From Benincasa hispida (lineage: Eukaryota > Streptophyta > Magnoliopsida > Cucurbitales > Cucurbitaceae), in assembly GCF_009727055.1 (NCBI RefSeq), contig NC_052350.1:20372365-20436364 (forward strand): DNA of 64,000 nt. Reading direction: 5' to 3'. A program made the position numbers and the translations under genes. How positions within the stretch are numbered: position 1 is the stretch's first letter; every line of letters starts with the position of its first letter. The notes beneath the pieces are model-generated. The model ran no database searches, was not told where the DNA came from, and saw only the letters and a list, made by a program, of their open reading frames with translations. Shown here piece after piece: positions 1-11,569 of the stretch.

Positions 1-775
1 TGAATCACTTACATTTTTAGAATGAATTAATGGTGATATACATGGGCCTATTAACCCACCAAGTGGATTATTTATATACTTTATGGTATTAATAAATGCA
101 TCTAGTAGACTGTCACACGTGTGCTTATTATCAAGTCGAAATCTTGCATTTGCAAGATTACTCGCTCAAATAATTAAGTTAAGAGCACAATTTCCTGATT
201 ATACAATTAAGACCATTCGTTTTGATAATGTTGGTGAATTTACATCCTAAACTTTTGATAATTATTGTATGTCAATTAGGATAAATGTTGAACATCCTGT
301 AGCTCATATTCATACACAAAATGGTTTAACGAAATCATTTATAAAACGTTTGTAATTAATTGTAAGACTATTACTTATGAGAGCTAAGCTTCCTTCATCT
401 GTACAGGGACAAGCTATTTTGCATGTAACGTTACTTGTATGCATTAGGCTAGTAGCTTATCATAAGTATTCGCCATTACAATTAGCTTATGGTCATGAGC
501 CAAATATTTCACACCTGAGAATTTTTAGATGTGCAGTATATATTCCAATTGCTCCACCACAACATACTAAGATGGGTCTTCAAAGGAGGTTAGGAATATA
601 TGTTGGATATGATTCCCCATCAATTATTAAATATGTTGAACCCTTGACGGGTGATGTATTTACTGCACGATTTGCTGATTGTCATTTTAATGACCAATTT
701 TTCCAATATTGGAATAGGGGAGGGGGGAGGAGGGAATAAGAAATTGGAAAAAGAAATTACGTGGAATGCATCGTT
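1..775 (+). pseudogene. copia integrase core (degenerate)
   Basis: One frame read from about base 32 gives GDIHGPINPPSG, followed by text typical of the rve integrase core that ends in RFDNVGEFT near base 245. This last segment corresponds to the conserved D-x-G/A-E-F block of plant copia integrases. A stop follows at about 247-249 and another near 353, after which the same frame is open from 377 to 739 with HEPNISHLRIFRC and LGIYVGYDSPSI, the C-terminal part of the domain. The enzyme would insert element cDNA into the genome, but the stops make this copy non-functional. The reading is cut at about 770 by the LTR insertion and continues after 4297. Confidence 0.85.
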
Positions 776-2379
776 TGTTGGGTTTTATGTCCTAAAACTC
801 GTGGTTTGTAAACAATAAACTTATTCTGTTAATCAATATAGATGTTATTGAAGTTAGATTGAATAAAGTGAATTAGATTGAATAAAATTGTTATTGAATG
901 TTTGAATTGCTCATTTTGTTTTAGAAATAACCTAAATCCAACAAACTAAAATCCATGGCTATTACATGAATACTTGAACTTTATATGGAGATATAAGAGT
1001 GAATCAACTTCGAGTAAATAGCCAAAATGGTCTATAGTATATGGATAAGGCTGTGTACCTTATTTTGGGGACACTATATTGGGGTTTGTGCCCTAAAATC
1101 TCGTGTCCAGTAGTTTGTAAACAACTTTGTACGAACACTTGTGATGTACAATATAAATGATATTTACTTCACTACTTGACTTTGCACATTTAGATTTTAC
1201 CACAAACCAATAAACTTAATATCCCTGGTTATCTGTATGTAACTTAAGCATGTATGTGGTGACATACAAGTGGATCATGTCTTGAGTGATAACCAAAATG
1301 GTCTGTAGTATATGGATATAGGAGGGAAAGCTTATCCTGGTAACACTACGGATGGGGCCCACTTCGTGGAATGGTCATAAATGTTGTGACTTGTCGTAGA
1401 TGGTCTGTTCTCGATCATTCGTGTAGAGGACATGCGATTGGGGGCGTCCTATATAAAGAGTTTGTATAAGACATGGCCACAAAGTGTTAATGTCTCCTTA
1501 TATAACACCGTTCATAACTGAGACTTCACTTCACTAGGATGACCATAGGTAACATGACCTCAATCCTGAGTGAGTTGGGAACTCCTGCCATTGAAGGCGG
1601 TCCTTTGATTTGCATGGGTGCGAGTGGTTAGAACGCCGACTCAAACCTACCATTTTGGGGATTCATCTGATTTGAGAGCTGGGAACTCAGCTTCACAAGA
1701 TGGAATTCACTCCTTCCCCGAGGTAGGGGTAAGTAGATAGATAGCTCCCTTAAGGGTTGATTCCAAGACTTGAACGAGGTGGCGTCACACACCTTCTCAT
1801 GGCTCGAGAGGTATTCACACATAGTAGGACTACGTTGTATTGTTCATTAGAGAGATCAGTGGTACTTAAAGAGGAAGATGTAATTACAGGGGCAAAATGG
1901 TAAATTGGCCTGCTGTAATTACGAGCATCTGTGAAGGGTCATCGTACTGATGATTGGTTATATGCAATGGACAAAGAAATATATCTATGGCAAGAAGAGT
2001 TCAACTGTCGGTCTTTAGTGGAATGCCTGACAGTTAACGGATGGTTGATATCGTCTAAAGAGTTTAGTCAGCTATTCACGTACCGTTGGAGCTTCGAGCT
2101 ATAGGTCCATAAGGTCCCCTTGGTAGCTTGGATACATGTTGAGAGTCAGTTTTTTGGTCAATTTGAAATGTTCAAATTGACTAGAGGAAGTTCGATTATA
2201 TATGATATAATTTGGAGGAAATCGGATATAAATATGATTTATATTTAGTAGAGAAAAAATATTATAATTAATATATGATATTAATTTATAAGTTATGAAT
2301 GTGATAAGATCACATTCATTGGATGGTCATAAAGGAAATGGGAAGGCACCTCTTCGTTCTAAATAACGTATGAGTGCAT

Positions 2380-2387
2380 TATAAATA
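2380..2387 (+). promoter_or_regulatory. TATA box of family B LTR
   Basis: TATAAATA lies about two thirds into the LTR, where a plant LTR promoter is expected. The palindromic array starts about 80 bases downstream, so transcripts starting there would carry the array in the leader. No transcript evidence is available. Confidence 0.6.
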
Positions 2388-2462
2388 GCAGATGGTGTGT
2401 TGATCTCGGTGTACGCGAGTATTGTGAAAGAGATGGTGTCATCGTTTAGAAAATCAGTGCCT

Positions 2463-2820
2463 ATACGATAGGGACTGCACGATCGCTTACATATACGATA
2501 TTGTTAAGTGATAACATACCGATTAAATCGTCGCGCACTATTATCTAAATGATCGTTTACCTTTTTCCTAAGCGATCGTTTAGCTCCCGGTATTTACTAA
2601 ACGATCGTATAGACGATCACTTAGTTTTTCCTACGCGATCGTTCAAAAGATCGCTCACCCTTTTCCTACACGATCGTTTAGACGATCATTTATATTTTCC
2701 TACACGATCATATTGACGATCGCTTACTTTTATTACACGATCGTATACTTTACCTAAACGATCAAGCATATTGTCTATGCGAGAGACGACCGCATCTCCC
2801 ACTTGCTTGATCGTTGTGTA
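2463..2820 (+). repeat. cluster of CGATCG-type palindromic motifs in family B LTR
   Basis: More than a dozen variants of a short motif close to ACGATCGTTTAG occur within 360 bases, separated by T/C-rich spacers such as TTTTTCCTA. Several contain the self-complementary octamer ACGATCGT or hexamer CGATCG. Spacing is irregular, about 15-35 bases, so this is not a simple tandem repeat. The same motif cluster recurs in other family B copies but not in the one at 41545-43462. Confidence 0.85.
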
Positions 2821-4296
2821 CGGTCGCTATTCCTCCTTCCCTCTACCAAATTCGAACAAAGCCCACACTTTGGATTCTCACTCCAAGGATACTAAGAATT
2901 CTAAGTGGTGTTGTCTTCTTCGATTCCTTCTATTCGAGTGGTGATTGTTCGAGGTAGACGGTTGGGCTTCAAACTCACCGTGAAGAAGAAATTTTTATCT
3001 GGTATGATTTCTTGATCCCTTTAGCATTATGAAAGTATGTTTGAATGTGTATGTGATAATTCTGTCACAATGAATTGGAAAGATCCACTTCCGCTCATAG
3101 GTACTCTTGAATAAGAGTTCCTTCACACTATCGGATGCGACCCACTTTGTAGATGTTACGACTGTTGTAAAGTGCTACAGACGAAGTCATCCTGATTCGT
3201 TCATGTGGAGACATGTGAGTGGGGACATCCTATGTAAAGAGTTTGTATAAGACCGGTCCAAGAAATAAGTCGCTCTTACTTTATAACGTTGTTTACTATT
3301 TAAGACTGACTATTTCAAAGCGATGATCTAGGTAACTTGACCTTAATCCTGAGCTAACTATGAACTCCTGTTTATTCGAGATTATACTTAGATTTGTATG
3401 GATGAGGGTTGGCTCAACAACGTCAACTCAATAAGCCTCTCATTTTAGGGGTAAGACCAGGTAGATAACTGAGGACATAGGGTGCAAGATGGAATTCTCT
3501 CCTACCCGCTTTTAAGGATAGTAGAGAGGTTGTTCCCTTAAATGTTAACTTCGGTTCTTGAACAAGAGGCTCCACCCTCTCCTTGGCCTAAGAGGGACTT
3601 GGTTTAGTAATTGGATCACAAACCAATTATTCATTAGAGGATCAGTGGGACTTAAGGAACAAGATATAATCTCAAGGGTAAAACAACTTTTGACCTAGCC
3701 ATTATTACTAACAACCTGTGAAGGGTTGACTTACTGATTATGGTTATATCGAATGGACACATTTATATCTACAGTGAGCGGAGTGCAACTACTGAGCTTT
3801 AGTGAAGTGACTCGATAGTTAATGAGTTTATCCAACTTATAACACCAAATAATTCCACTTCCAATTTCAAGTAAGTGGTATCAACCTCTTGTGAAGTGTA
3901 ATGGCACGCCGAAGGAAAATAAAACTCAACTCTTTGAACTACGATTTGAGAGCCATGCAACTGAATTCTCCGAGTTTTGGATGAAGAAGAAGTTCTTCAT
4001 CATTTCAACACTCAAATAGCTGACTTTCCTTTAAATTTCCTCAAAATTTCTGCTCGTTTTGGGTTCCATCATCCAATCTAAGGTCCAAGAGAATAGTAGG
4101 AAAGATCAAGTGGTGGTTTACAAGCTTTTGGAGTGAAACATCAAGCTGAATTCATGGATTAAAGAAGGTCTTCAAAGGTAACTTCTCAAAACCCCTCTTT
4201 TTATCTTATGAACATACTTTTTTAATTGCTAAAATTGATGAATTAGACTGCCTAATGATTCTGTTTACTTTTGCTAATTGCATGCTAACTCCAACA

Positions 4297-6350
4297 TTGT
4301 TATTGTCTTATTTAGATCTCAGTACAGATCAATGTGAACTTGAAATAATTCATTTACAAAATATAGCCAATCAATTACCAGATGCATTTATAGATGCAAA
4401 GAAAGTAACTAAATCACATATACCAGCTGCAAATGTTCCATAAAAACTTGATATCTCAACACAACAAGTTGTCACTAATGAGTCTGGAACACACAGAATC
4501 ATGGTAGACCAGTGGGTTCCAAAAATAATAATCATCGAAAATAAAAAATAATTAATAATAAAAAAGACTTGGTTGAAGATGTAAATACCCATGAAGAAAT
4601 CCTCGACATGACTAGTGTGGAAGGTGAAATACCTAAAGATAATAACAAGATTTCAATAAACTATGTCATGACAGGAAAAAGATATAATTGAACTAATGTA
4701 GTTATTGATAATATTTTTGCGTATAATATTGCTCTTGATACTATATCTGAAAGTGTGGATCTTGAACCAAAATCTGTTGAAAAATGTCGACATAGAAAAA
4801 ATTGGCTTCAGTGGAAGAAGCAATTGAGGCAGAATTAAACTCACTTTTAAAATGGTAGGTTTTTGGGCCAGTAGTCTGAATACAGAAGGTGTCAAATGTG
4901 TGGGATACAAATGAGTATTTGTGAGAAAAAGAAATGAAAATAATGAGGCCATAAGATAGAAAACAAGATTAGTTACACAAGGTTTTTCACAAAGACCTGG
5001 TACTGATTATGAGGAGACATATTCTCCAGTGGTGGATGTAATTATACTAAGAAATTTAATTGGTTTGACTATGTATAAAAGTCTGGATATGCATCTATGG
5101 ATGTAGTCACAACATATTTATATGAATCTCGTGATAGTGATATTTATATAAGGATCCCATAAGGATTTAAGATACCTGAAACATATACATCAAATTCTCA
5201 GGAATTGTATTCAATAAAGTTATAGAGATCACTATATGGATTGGAACATTCAGAACAGATGTGGTAAAATTGCCTGAGTGGATATTTATTGAAAGAAGGA
5301 TATCAAAATAATCCAATATATCCATGTGTTTTTATAAATAAATCACTATTAGGATTTTCTATTATAACTGTATATGTTGATGACTTGAATATAATTGGAT
5401 CTTTTGAAGAGCTTTCAAAGACAATAGAATATCTTAAGAAAGAATTTGAGATAAAAGATCTTTGAAAAATAAAATTTTGCCTTGGTTTGCAAATTGAACA
5501 TTTAATAGATGGAATATTTATTTATCGATCAGCTTATACAGGAAAATTAAGATTTTATATGGACAAAGCACATCCATTAAATATTTCAATGAAAGTCCGT
5601 TCACTGGATATAAAGAAAAATATATTTCGCCTTGAGACGATAATGAAAGACTTATTGATCCTGAAGTACCACATCTTAGTGCAATTGGTGCACTCATGTA
5701 TTTTGCTAATAATACAATACCAAATATTGCATTTCGAGTAAATTTATTAGCTAGATATAGTTCTTCTCCTACAAAAAGACATTGGAACGAAATTAAGCAT
5801 ATGCTCCATTATCTCCGAAGAACAATCGATATGAATTTGTTTTATTCAAACAAATAAAAATTTGACATAGTTGATTATGTAGATTCTTGATATTTATCCG
5901 ATCCACAAAAAACTAGATCTCAAATAGATTATCTGTTCACATGTGGAGGAACTGTTATATCATGGCGATCGGTGAAATAGTCCATAATGGCTACTTCCTC
6001 AAATCATGCTGAATTCTTGCAATTCACGAGGCTAATCGAGAATGTGTATGGCTAAGATCAATGACTCAGCACATTCGTGAAACATGTGGCTTGTCTTCTA
6101 ATAAAAATCTTCCAACAATATTATACGAAGACAACATAGCTTGCATAGCCCAAATCAAAGGAGATAGAACAAAACATATTTCATCTAAGTTTTTCTACAC
6201 TCATGATCTTGAAAAAAATGCCGAGATCACTGTATAACAAATTTATTTGAAGGATAACTTGACAGACTTATTTACAAAGACATTATCAACCGCAACTTTT
6301 GAAAAATTGGTGCATATAATTGGAATGTGGTGACTCAAAGATCTTAAGTG
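4297..6350 (+). pseudogene. copia reverse transcriptase / RNase H (degenerate)
   Basis: After the LTR insertion the polyprotein continues with the linker (QCELEIIHLQNIANQLPDAF), then RT text such as RLVTQGFSQRPGTDYEETYSPV near 4965-5035. The RNase H end shows LYEDNIACIAQIKGDRTKH (about 6120-6180) and DLFTKTLSTATFEKL (about 6260-6310), the usual copia C-terminus. At least three frames must be followed and many stops intervene, for example around 5105, 5160 and 5465. The open stretch 5487-5741 is part of the RT-RNase H connection. It would have copied element RNA into cDNA; it is inactive now. Confidence 0.85.
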
Positions 6351-6500
6351 ATGTTTTCATGAGGGAAAGTAAATATATTGTATTCTTTTAGGAGTATATA
6401 TTATATGAATATGTATTTTTTTCCTTCACTAGGGTTTTTTCCCATTAGGTTTTTCCTAGTAAGGTTTTAACGAGACATATTTCATATATATATGGGCATC

Positions 6501-6510
6501 TAAGGGGAAG
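6501..6510 (+). other. polypurine tract of the copia element
   Basis: TAAGGGGAAG lies directly before the 3' LTR and about 150 bases after the end of RNase H. This is the usual position of the plus-strand primer for reverse transcription. Confidence 0.7.
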
Positions 6511-6806
6511 TATTATAAATATTATAATAATAAATAGATGCTCGTTGTTTAGTGTCCTAAAAACCATGTGTTCTTAATGTTGTCATGTGTCTTGTAGTTA
6601 TTCATGCTTGGTGTTTATATAAGACCACATCCTAGTTGCCACTTTACCTATAAATAGTGTCATTTGGTGAATCTAAAAATCACACACATTTGGTAAGAAA
6701 TCCACTTCAAAATTTCACTAAGTTTTCATAATTTTAGTTATTTTATTTTATTATTATATTATATTATATTTTCTCCATATCCGTTGTGCTCCTTAATTTC
6801 ACAACA
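6511..6806 (+). repeat. 3' LTR of the first copia element
   Basis: A 296-bp segment begins TATTATAAATATTATAAT (TG changed to TA) and ends TTTCACAACA. It contains TATAAATAG at about 6650-6658. It follows the polypurine tract directly. The matching 5' LTR is outside the window, so the boundaries rest on the terminal pattern alone. Confidence 0.65.
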
Positions 6807-7550
6807 GTTATAAATTAAATTGAGTATTATTTAACATATTTTTATATTGATGAACAATTTCTAATCACTTAAAATAAAAAAATGTATATCTTTGTATTAA
6901 ACATTAATTAAACAATTTAATTTAATTACCAAAAAAATAAATAAATATAAATTAATTAGAATGCTAACCATTAATAATAAACTTTTATACTAAATATATA
7001 TGGTTCATCTGTCATGGGTACAAATTATGGATATTAAAAAACTCATATCAGATGAGATTTAAAGTTTTCTAAATATATTATCTTAGGTTTTGTGAAATCT
7101 TGTGAAACAAATGAAGGCATTAAATATCTGTTTACAAAACAAGTGAAAGAAGCATGCCCTCGTAACTACGTACAACATTTAAATATACTTAGCAACATTA
7201 AAAAGAAAAAAAGAAAAAAAAACAAAGGGTTTTAATTTGTTCAACCATGGACAAAATTAGTGTTTATAGACTTAAAAAAAAAAAAAGTAATTATCCAAAA
7301 TGAGATTTAAAACAAATATTTTTTTAATAAAAAGAGGAGAGTGGAATTAAAAGTTGTACACCAAAATAGAATAATCTAAATAAAAATAAAATGTAATCTT
7401 TTTTGATAAAAAGAGGAGAATGGAATTAATATAAAAAGTGGAAGAATAAAAAATAAGATTGGAAAGGAATATACATGATAGAACCATATAAGAGGAGAAG
7501 ATTTGAAGGGATAGTGATTACATAATTTTGGTTGTGGAAATGCCCCGTAA
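6807..7550. other. AT-rich intergenic DNA, no gene seen
   Basis: I see no credible coding sequence. A stretch of about 28 bases containing AAAAAGAGGAGA and TGGAATTAA occurs twice, near 7325 and 7405, with few differences. Confidence 0.6.
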
Positions 7551-7555
7551 AACCA

Positions 7556-7567
7556 CCCCTCCCCCCG

Positions 7568-7601
<34 letters not shown>

Positions 7602-7634
7602 CACCCCCCCCCCCCCCCCACCCCCCCCCCAAAA
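7556..7634. repeat. long C homopolymer followed by A homopolymer
   Basis: About 70 bases are almost only C (rare G, T and A interruptions), passing directly into a run of 14 A and then AG-rich sequence. On the minus strand this is T-rich then G-rich DNA able to form stacked quadruplexes. Open frames through it on the minus strand (poly-Gly, poly-Phe) are composition artefacts. Confidence 0.9.
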
Positions 7635-7699
7635 AAAAAAAAAAGAAAAAAGAAAAAGGTGGGGCCATATAATTCCTGAAAAGGGCAGTAGTATTTAGC

Positions 7700-8121
7700 G
7701 AGAAGAAGATGGCAATGGAGGTTGGTAGGAGGGACAAAAGAGTAAATTCGAGAGGAGAAGGGCATTTTGGACTTTTCAATTGTTTAGCTGTCCCAAAAGA
7801 TATGGGATCCTATCCCTTCATGCGGTTCGAGGATAGACCTCAACCAACACCTTTTCTTCAACTTCCACTCTGTGTTATCACCTCCAAATTTCTGCCTCTT
7901 TCAATTTTCTACCCTTTATTTAATTCAAAAAAAAAAAAAAAAAAAAACTCCCAATAACGACTTTAGATGACTAACTCCGACAATCATTATTTTACATTAT
8001 TAATTCGTATTATTTTATAGTTTTTTTAATAATAATTTAACACTAATAGAAATACTTTTAGTATATAACAAATCAAATAAATTTGTATATAAAAACAGTT
8101 TTAAGAGGTCATTTGGTTTGC
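7700..8121. other. unassigned sequence, no gene called
   Basis: A plus-strand open frame from 7709 to 7957 has no recognisable motif and ends in poly-lysine from an A-run. The segment is less AT-rich than its surroundings and could be the edge of an old gene or promoter, but nothing confirms this. Confidence 0.3.
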
Positions 8122-8215
8122 GATTTTTTTTTATTGATTGAAATACTCTCATGATTTTTTTTTATTGATTGAAATACTCTCATGATTTTTTTTTTATTGA
8201 TTGAAATACTCTCAT
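8122..8215 (+). repeat. three tandem copies of a 31-32 bp unit
   Basis: The unit is GA, a T-run, then ATTGATTGAAATACTCTCAT. Copies lie at 8122-8152, 8153-8183 and 8184-8215 and differ only in T-run length. The array ends a few bases from the plastid-derived insert. Confidence 0.9.
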
Positions 8216-8221
8216 TATGAA

Positions 8222-8960
8222 CATGGAACTAGCGTTTTTACAAAATCTCTAGTCAACCTTCATATAAAAGATTTTTTCTTAACATCAAGCATGGTGTTAC
8301 TAGATAAAAAAAAATGATAATTCTAACAATTTCTGTCCTCAATGCCTCTAACTGCCCAAGAATTAGTCACTTCACCAGTCTTTGATAGTTATATAGGTAT
8401 CCAAAATACAAACGAGATGGATGTTTGTTGTCCCAACCATTTTTCTAAGTTCCGATCCCGCTAAGGAAAAGGGATAATTTATAACAAAGTTTTCGTATTG
8501 TTGATTCCTAGATGTAGTGTTTCTTCCCCTCTACTACCTATTTTTACTAGTGGAGTAGGGTTGACTTAATCCATAGGTTATGCCTTTCACTTAATACTAG
8601 AATCGGCAATTAAAGCATCTGAGGTTACATTAATCGAGGATACACAACAAAAGGATTTTTTTTTTTTCCAAATTGCATCTCCAAGAAGTATAGATCTATT
8701 TCAATTGTTGTTTTCTTTCCATCTCAAATATCGTGTCTTTCTACTAAGACAGAGAGCGATAAAGAAAATTGAAAAAAAAAAAATCAAATCGCACCATCTC
8801 TGTAATAGGTGAATGCCTCTTTTTTCCTGAAAATTATTGTAATTATTCGTAATAAGATGTTGACTACAATTGAAAAGGTCTTATCGATACCGTTTTCATT
8901 TATCCCACCAGAGCTAGACATCGGTAACAACCTCATTCTATAATTTCAAGCACAAAAAAT
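8222..8960 (-). pseudogene. ycf3: nuclear plastid-DNA insert: ycf3 exon 1 and part of intron 1
   Basis: On the minus strand an ATG at 8921-8919 opens a frame containing [15 protein letters not shown] and [10 protein letters not shown], ending at about 8795. The sequence then continues GTGCGATTTGA, the classic start of a plastid group II intron. This matches the first exon of plastid ycf3 (photosystem I assembly factor), whose exon 1 is about 125 bp and ends after YYRDG. Downstream to about 8390 the sequence keeps the low-repeat texture of plastid intron DNA. Exons 2 and 3 are absent. Several residues and the region after the start differ from the usual plastid form, so the insert is old. The outer limits are approximate. 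Confidence 0.85.
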
Positions 8961-10685
8961 TCATGTTTGTTACACAACTTTCAACACCTTACCTGTAATA
9001 AGCTATTCTCAAGCATATTCTTTTCCTACTAGTAAAGAATAAATCTTTCCCTTATTTTTCTATTTTTCATTTTATATATAATTTCATTTTGAGTGTAGTT
9101 GATTAATTAATTAAAAAAATTAATATAATTATTTGTTTTAATAAATCAATAATAACCTATTAAAATATGTAATTAATTTATACAAATAAAAAATTGTTAA
9201 AAGAATACAATTACTTATTTACACAAATGATTAATTAATTAGCTTACAATTAAATATTTAATTAGTAAATTAGAATTAGTTAATTAAGTTATTATACAAA
9301 TTCATTTCGAATTATAATTCATTATTTATTATTATTTTTATTTTGTATAAGATTTTGTAATAATCCTTTTTTAGTTGAAAAAAAGATCATTTTTCCTAAT
9401 ATCAATTTTTTTTTCAAATTTTTATTGATAAAACATACTACATTAATGTAATTAAAGATATTTATTTAAAAATAATAATAAATTAATTTTAGTATTAGTT
9501 TCAAATAAAAAAAAAATAATTTGAGTATTTGTTAATTACAAATACTATTTATTATTAATTAATTAATCTATTAAAAATTATATGTGGTTGCCAAAATTAA
9601 TTTCATATAATAAATACAAACATAATTTTTTACCTTTACATACACAATCAAACACAATAATCTTTTATTACCAAGAATTTTATTTCAGACATGTTATACA
9701 TAACATCTATAAAACTTTAAACAAAACGGTTCTAAGTATTACTAAACATATAAGTGCTTTTATTTTAAGTAGCTTTTATCAAACATGTTTAAATGGAAAT
9801 AACTTTTTGGAAAATAGTCAACCAAAACATGCCCTCATGATAAAGAATTTGTACAAAAACAAAAATAAATTTCAAAAATTAAAATGGTTATCAAACAAAA
9901 TCCAAATGTTTATCAACATAGGAACTTATATTTTTATTAAACATAAAATTCAAAATTATATCTATAGTTCAATTATTTTTTTAATAATATAAAACTTGTC
10001 AAAGACTTAAAATTTAAAAATTGAGAGACATATTAAATCCAAAATAAAAGTTTAAAGACTAATTAAATACATTTAAGGGTTTAAGGAGCAAATGAACTAA
10101 AGCTTTAAAATTTAGTGATTAAACTTATGATTTCAACTTTTTATAAATTCATTTTATGAGTTGTATTTTTTTTTTCTATGAGCACTTTAAGGATGTCAAT
10201 AATTCATAGATCGTATTTTAGGTTCAATTTTACAATTAAACTATCTCATTAGAGACGGCATAAACTTTGATAATCCTTCTTTCATGTTCACTTCTGTTTT
10301 CATTTTGTTTAGTTCAACAAGTGACCTTAAGGAGATTCCAAATGTGTATACTTTAAGCAATTGAACTTAGAACTCTGTTTAGATTGACACTCCACTAATT
10401 TATTTTTTAGATTTGTCACCTTAAATGTAATAAAAAAATAAACACTAATCCTTAATCCTTCATGAAATTAATAATTTAATTCATATGATTAACATTTTAA
10501 TCTCTATACTTTTAAATTGGTAACAATTATAAATTTTAATATATAATAATTTGATTTTTATGCTTTAAAATTTGTAGTGACTTAGTATTTAATGTAAAAG
10601 ATATTCTGAGAATTGTAGCAAAAATTCGTACATATTTAGATGAAAACAATCTATTAATTTAGGATAAAATGTTGTTTTTGTGTAA
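8961..10685. other. AT-rich intergenic DNA, no gene seen
   Basis: The stretch is very AT-rich with many A and T runs and ATTAATTA tracts. The open frame 9582-9992 is lysine/asparagine/isoleucine-rich, has no motif and is what AT-rich random sequence produces. Confidence 0.6.
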
Positions 10686-10988
10686 GGTTTCGTTTGAAAA
10701 CCATTTTGTTTTTTGTTTTTGTTTTTTTTAAAATTAAACCGACACAACTTCCACCTCCAAATTTCTTACTTTGTTATCTACTTTTTACTAATAGTTTAAA
10801 AAATCAAGCTAAACTTTGAAACCTATAAAAAAAGTAGCTTTTTTTTTTTTTTTTTTTTTTTTGGAATTTGGCCAAAAAATTAACTTTTGTACTTAAGAAA
10901 GATGCAAATCAATGTAAGAAATGAAGTGGAAGTAGACTTAATTTTCAAAAACTAAAAACGAAGAATGAAATGATTACCAAACGGAGCC
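10686..10988. mobile_element. MITE, PIF/Harbinger (Tourist)-like
   Basis: Imperfect terminal inverted repeats are GGTTTCGTTTGAAAACCATT on the left and, read inward from the right, GGCTCCGTTTGGTAATCATT. The element is flanked on both sides by TAA (10683-10685, 10989-10991), the 3-bp target duplication typical of Harbinger elements. It has no coding capacity. A second, more diverged copy is at 30234-30525. Confidence 0.75.
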
Positions 10989-11569
10989 TAAATTATTACA
11001 TAATAAAAATGAATGATACATACTTAAATTTGATGAGAATTTTCAAGAAGGGATTAAATTGTTATACTAAAACGTACCAGAATTAAATTACTACCTATTA
11101 AAGTTTAAATACTAAATTGTTACTATTGTGTTTCTATACATGTGATGCAATGATTATGTACTTGGTCTCTTTAATTATGTAAATACATTGTTTTGTCTAA
11201 TCAAATCCAAGTATAAGTTTAACTAGAGTCCTAGTGAGTCTAGGGTTGAACTCAGAGATTGCTTTCTAAAGATGCGATGAAATGCTTGTTTTGATCTTAA
11301 CGCAACTTTTTATCAATAATGTGAAAGTTTGGTTCCATTCTGTCGCTATTATTAAAATGCGTGAAAGGGGATGCGATAAGTATCACAATTCAAGTGAAAC
11401 AAGATACGAAGAGAGATGTAAGATCCCAATGAATGAAATAGGGTTGAGAAAAATATCTACTTACACTTCCTAAGCAAAGCATATACCACGCGTTCAAGCA
11501 ATTTACTCATAATCACAAGCTACACTTTTCAGTACGTTCAGCCACAATATCCTATTTCTAGGATGCATG
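10989..11569. other. intergenic DNA, no gene seen
   Basis: A 63-codon open frame at 11282-11473 shows no motif. The stretch from about 11230 is less AT-rich and ends where the family A LTR begins. Confidence 0.5.

Larger units (their letters stand above)
1077..3125 (+). mobile_element. solo LTR, family B, nested in the family A LTR
   Basis: It is 2049 bp long. It begins TATTGGGGTTTGTGCCC (the expected TG has become TA) and ends AGAGTTCCTTCA. It is flanked by a perfect 5-bp duplication CACTA (1072-1076 and 3126-3130), and the family A sequence reads through when it is removed. A TATA box lies at 2380 and a cluster of CGATCG-type palindromic motifs at 2463-2820. Related family B LTRs are at 41545-43462, 45548-46840, 50814-52926, 53421-54079 and 55177-57216, with a fragment at 15780-16695. 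Confidence 0.9.
776..4296 (+). mobile_element. solo LTR, family A, interrupted by a family B solo LTR
   Basis: It begins TGTTGGGTTTTATGTCC and ends ACTCCAACA, the TG...CA pattern of an LTR. It is flanked by TCGTT (771-775) and TTGTT (4297-4301), a 5-bp target duplication with one change. The copia reading frame on both sides is continuous once it is ignored. The body is interrupted at 1077-3125 and resumes with TCGGATGCGACCCAC. Other family A copies lie at 11570-13457, 59559-63667 and 60021-61898. No internal region is present, so unequal recombination between two LTRs probably removed it. Without the insert it is about 1.47 kb. Confidence 0.85.
1..6806 (+). mobile_element. Ty1/copia retrotransposon, 5' end outside the window, split by nested LTRs
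   Basis: Integrase sequence at 1-775 and RT/RNase H sequence at 4297-6350 belong to one decayed copia polyprotein. The reading breaks at EITWNAS (about 750-770) and resumes with the expected next segment (SYLDLSTDQCELE, from about 4310). Between them lies a solo LTR with target duplication TCGTT/TTGTT. A purine tract at 6501-6510 and a short 3' LTR at 6511-6806 close the element. The 5' LTR, gag and protease lie left of the window. In-frame stops and frameshifts throughout make it inactive. The order integrase before RT places it in copia and not gypsy. Confidence 0.9.

Noticed and set aside
2463..2820. CRISPR-like array of palindromic repeats
   Set aside because: Spacing is irregular, the units are variable, it lies inside a plant LTR and there are no cas genes. 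It is treated as an LTR motif cluster.
7376..7779. Two glycine-rich minus-strand ORFs
   Set aside because: They are translations of the C/G homopolymer and the adjacent A/T run.
9582..9992. 136-codon ORF on the plus strand
   Set aside because: It is rich in Asn, Lys, Ile and Phe with no motif, as expected from AT-rich non-coding DNA.
10840..10862. T homopolymer
   Set aside because: It is an ordinary low-complexity tract inside the MITE and was not reported separately.
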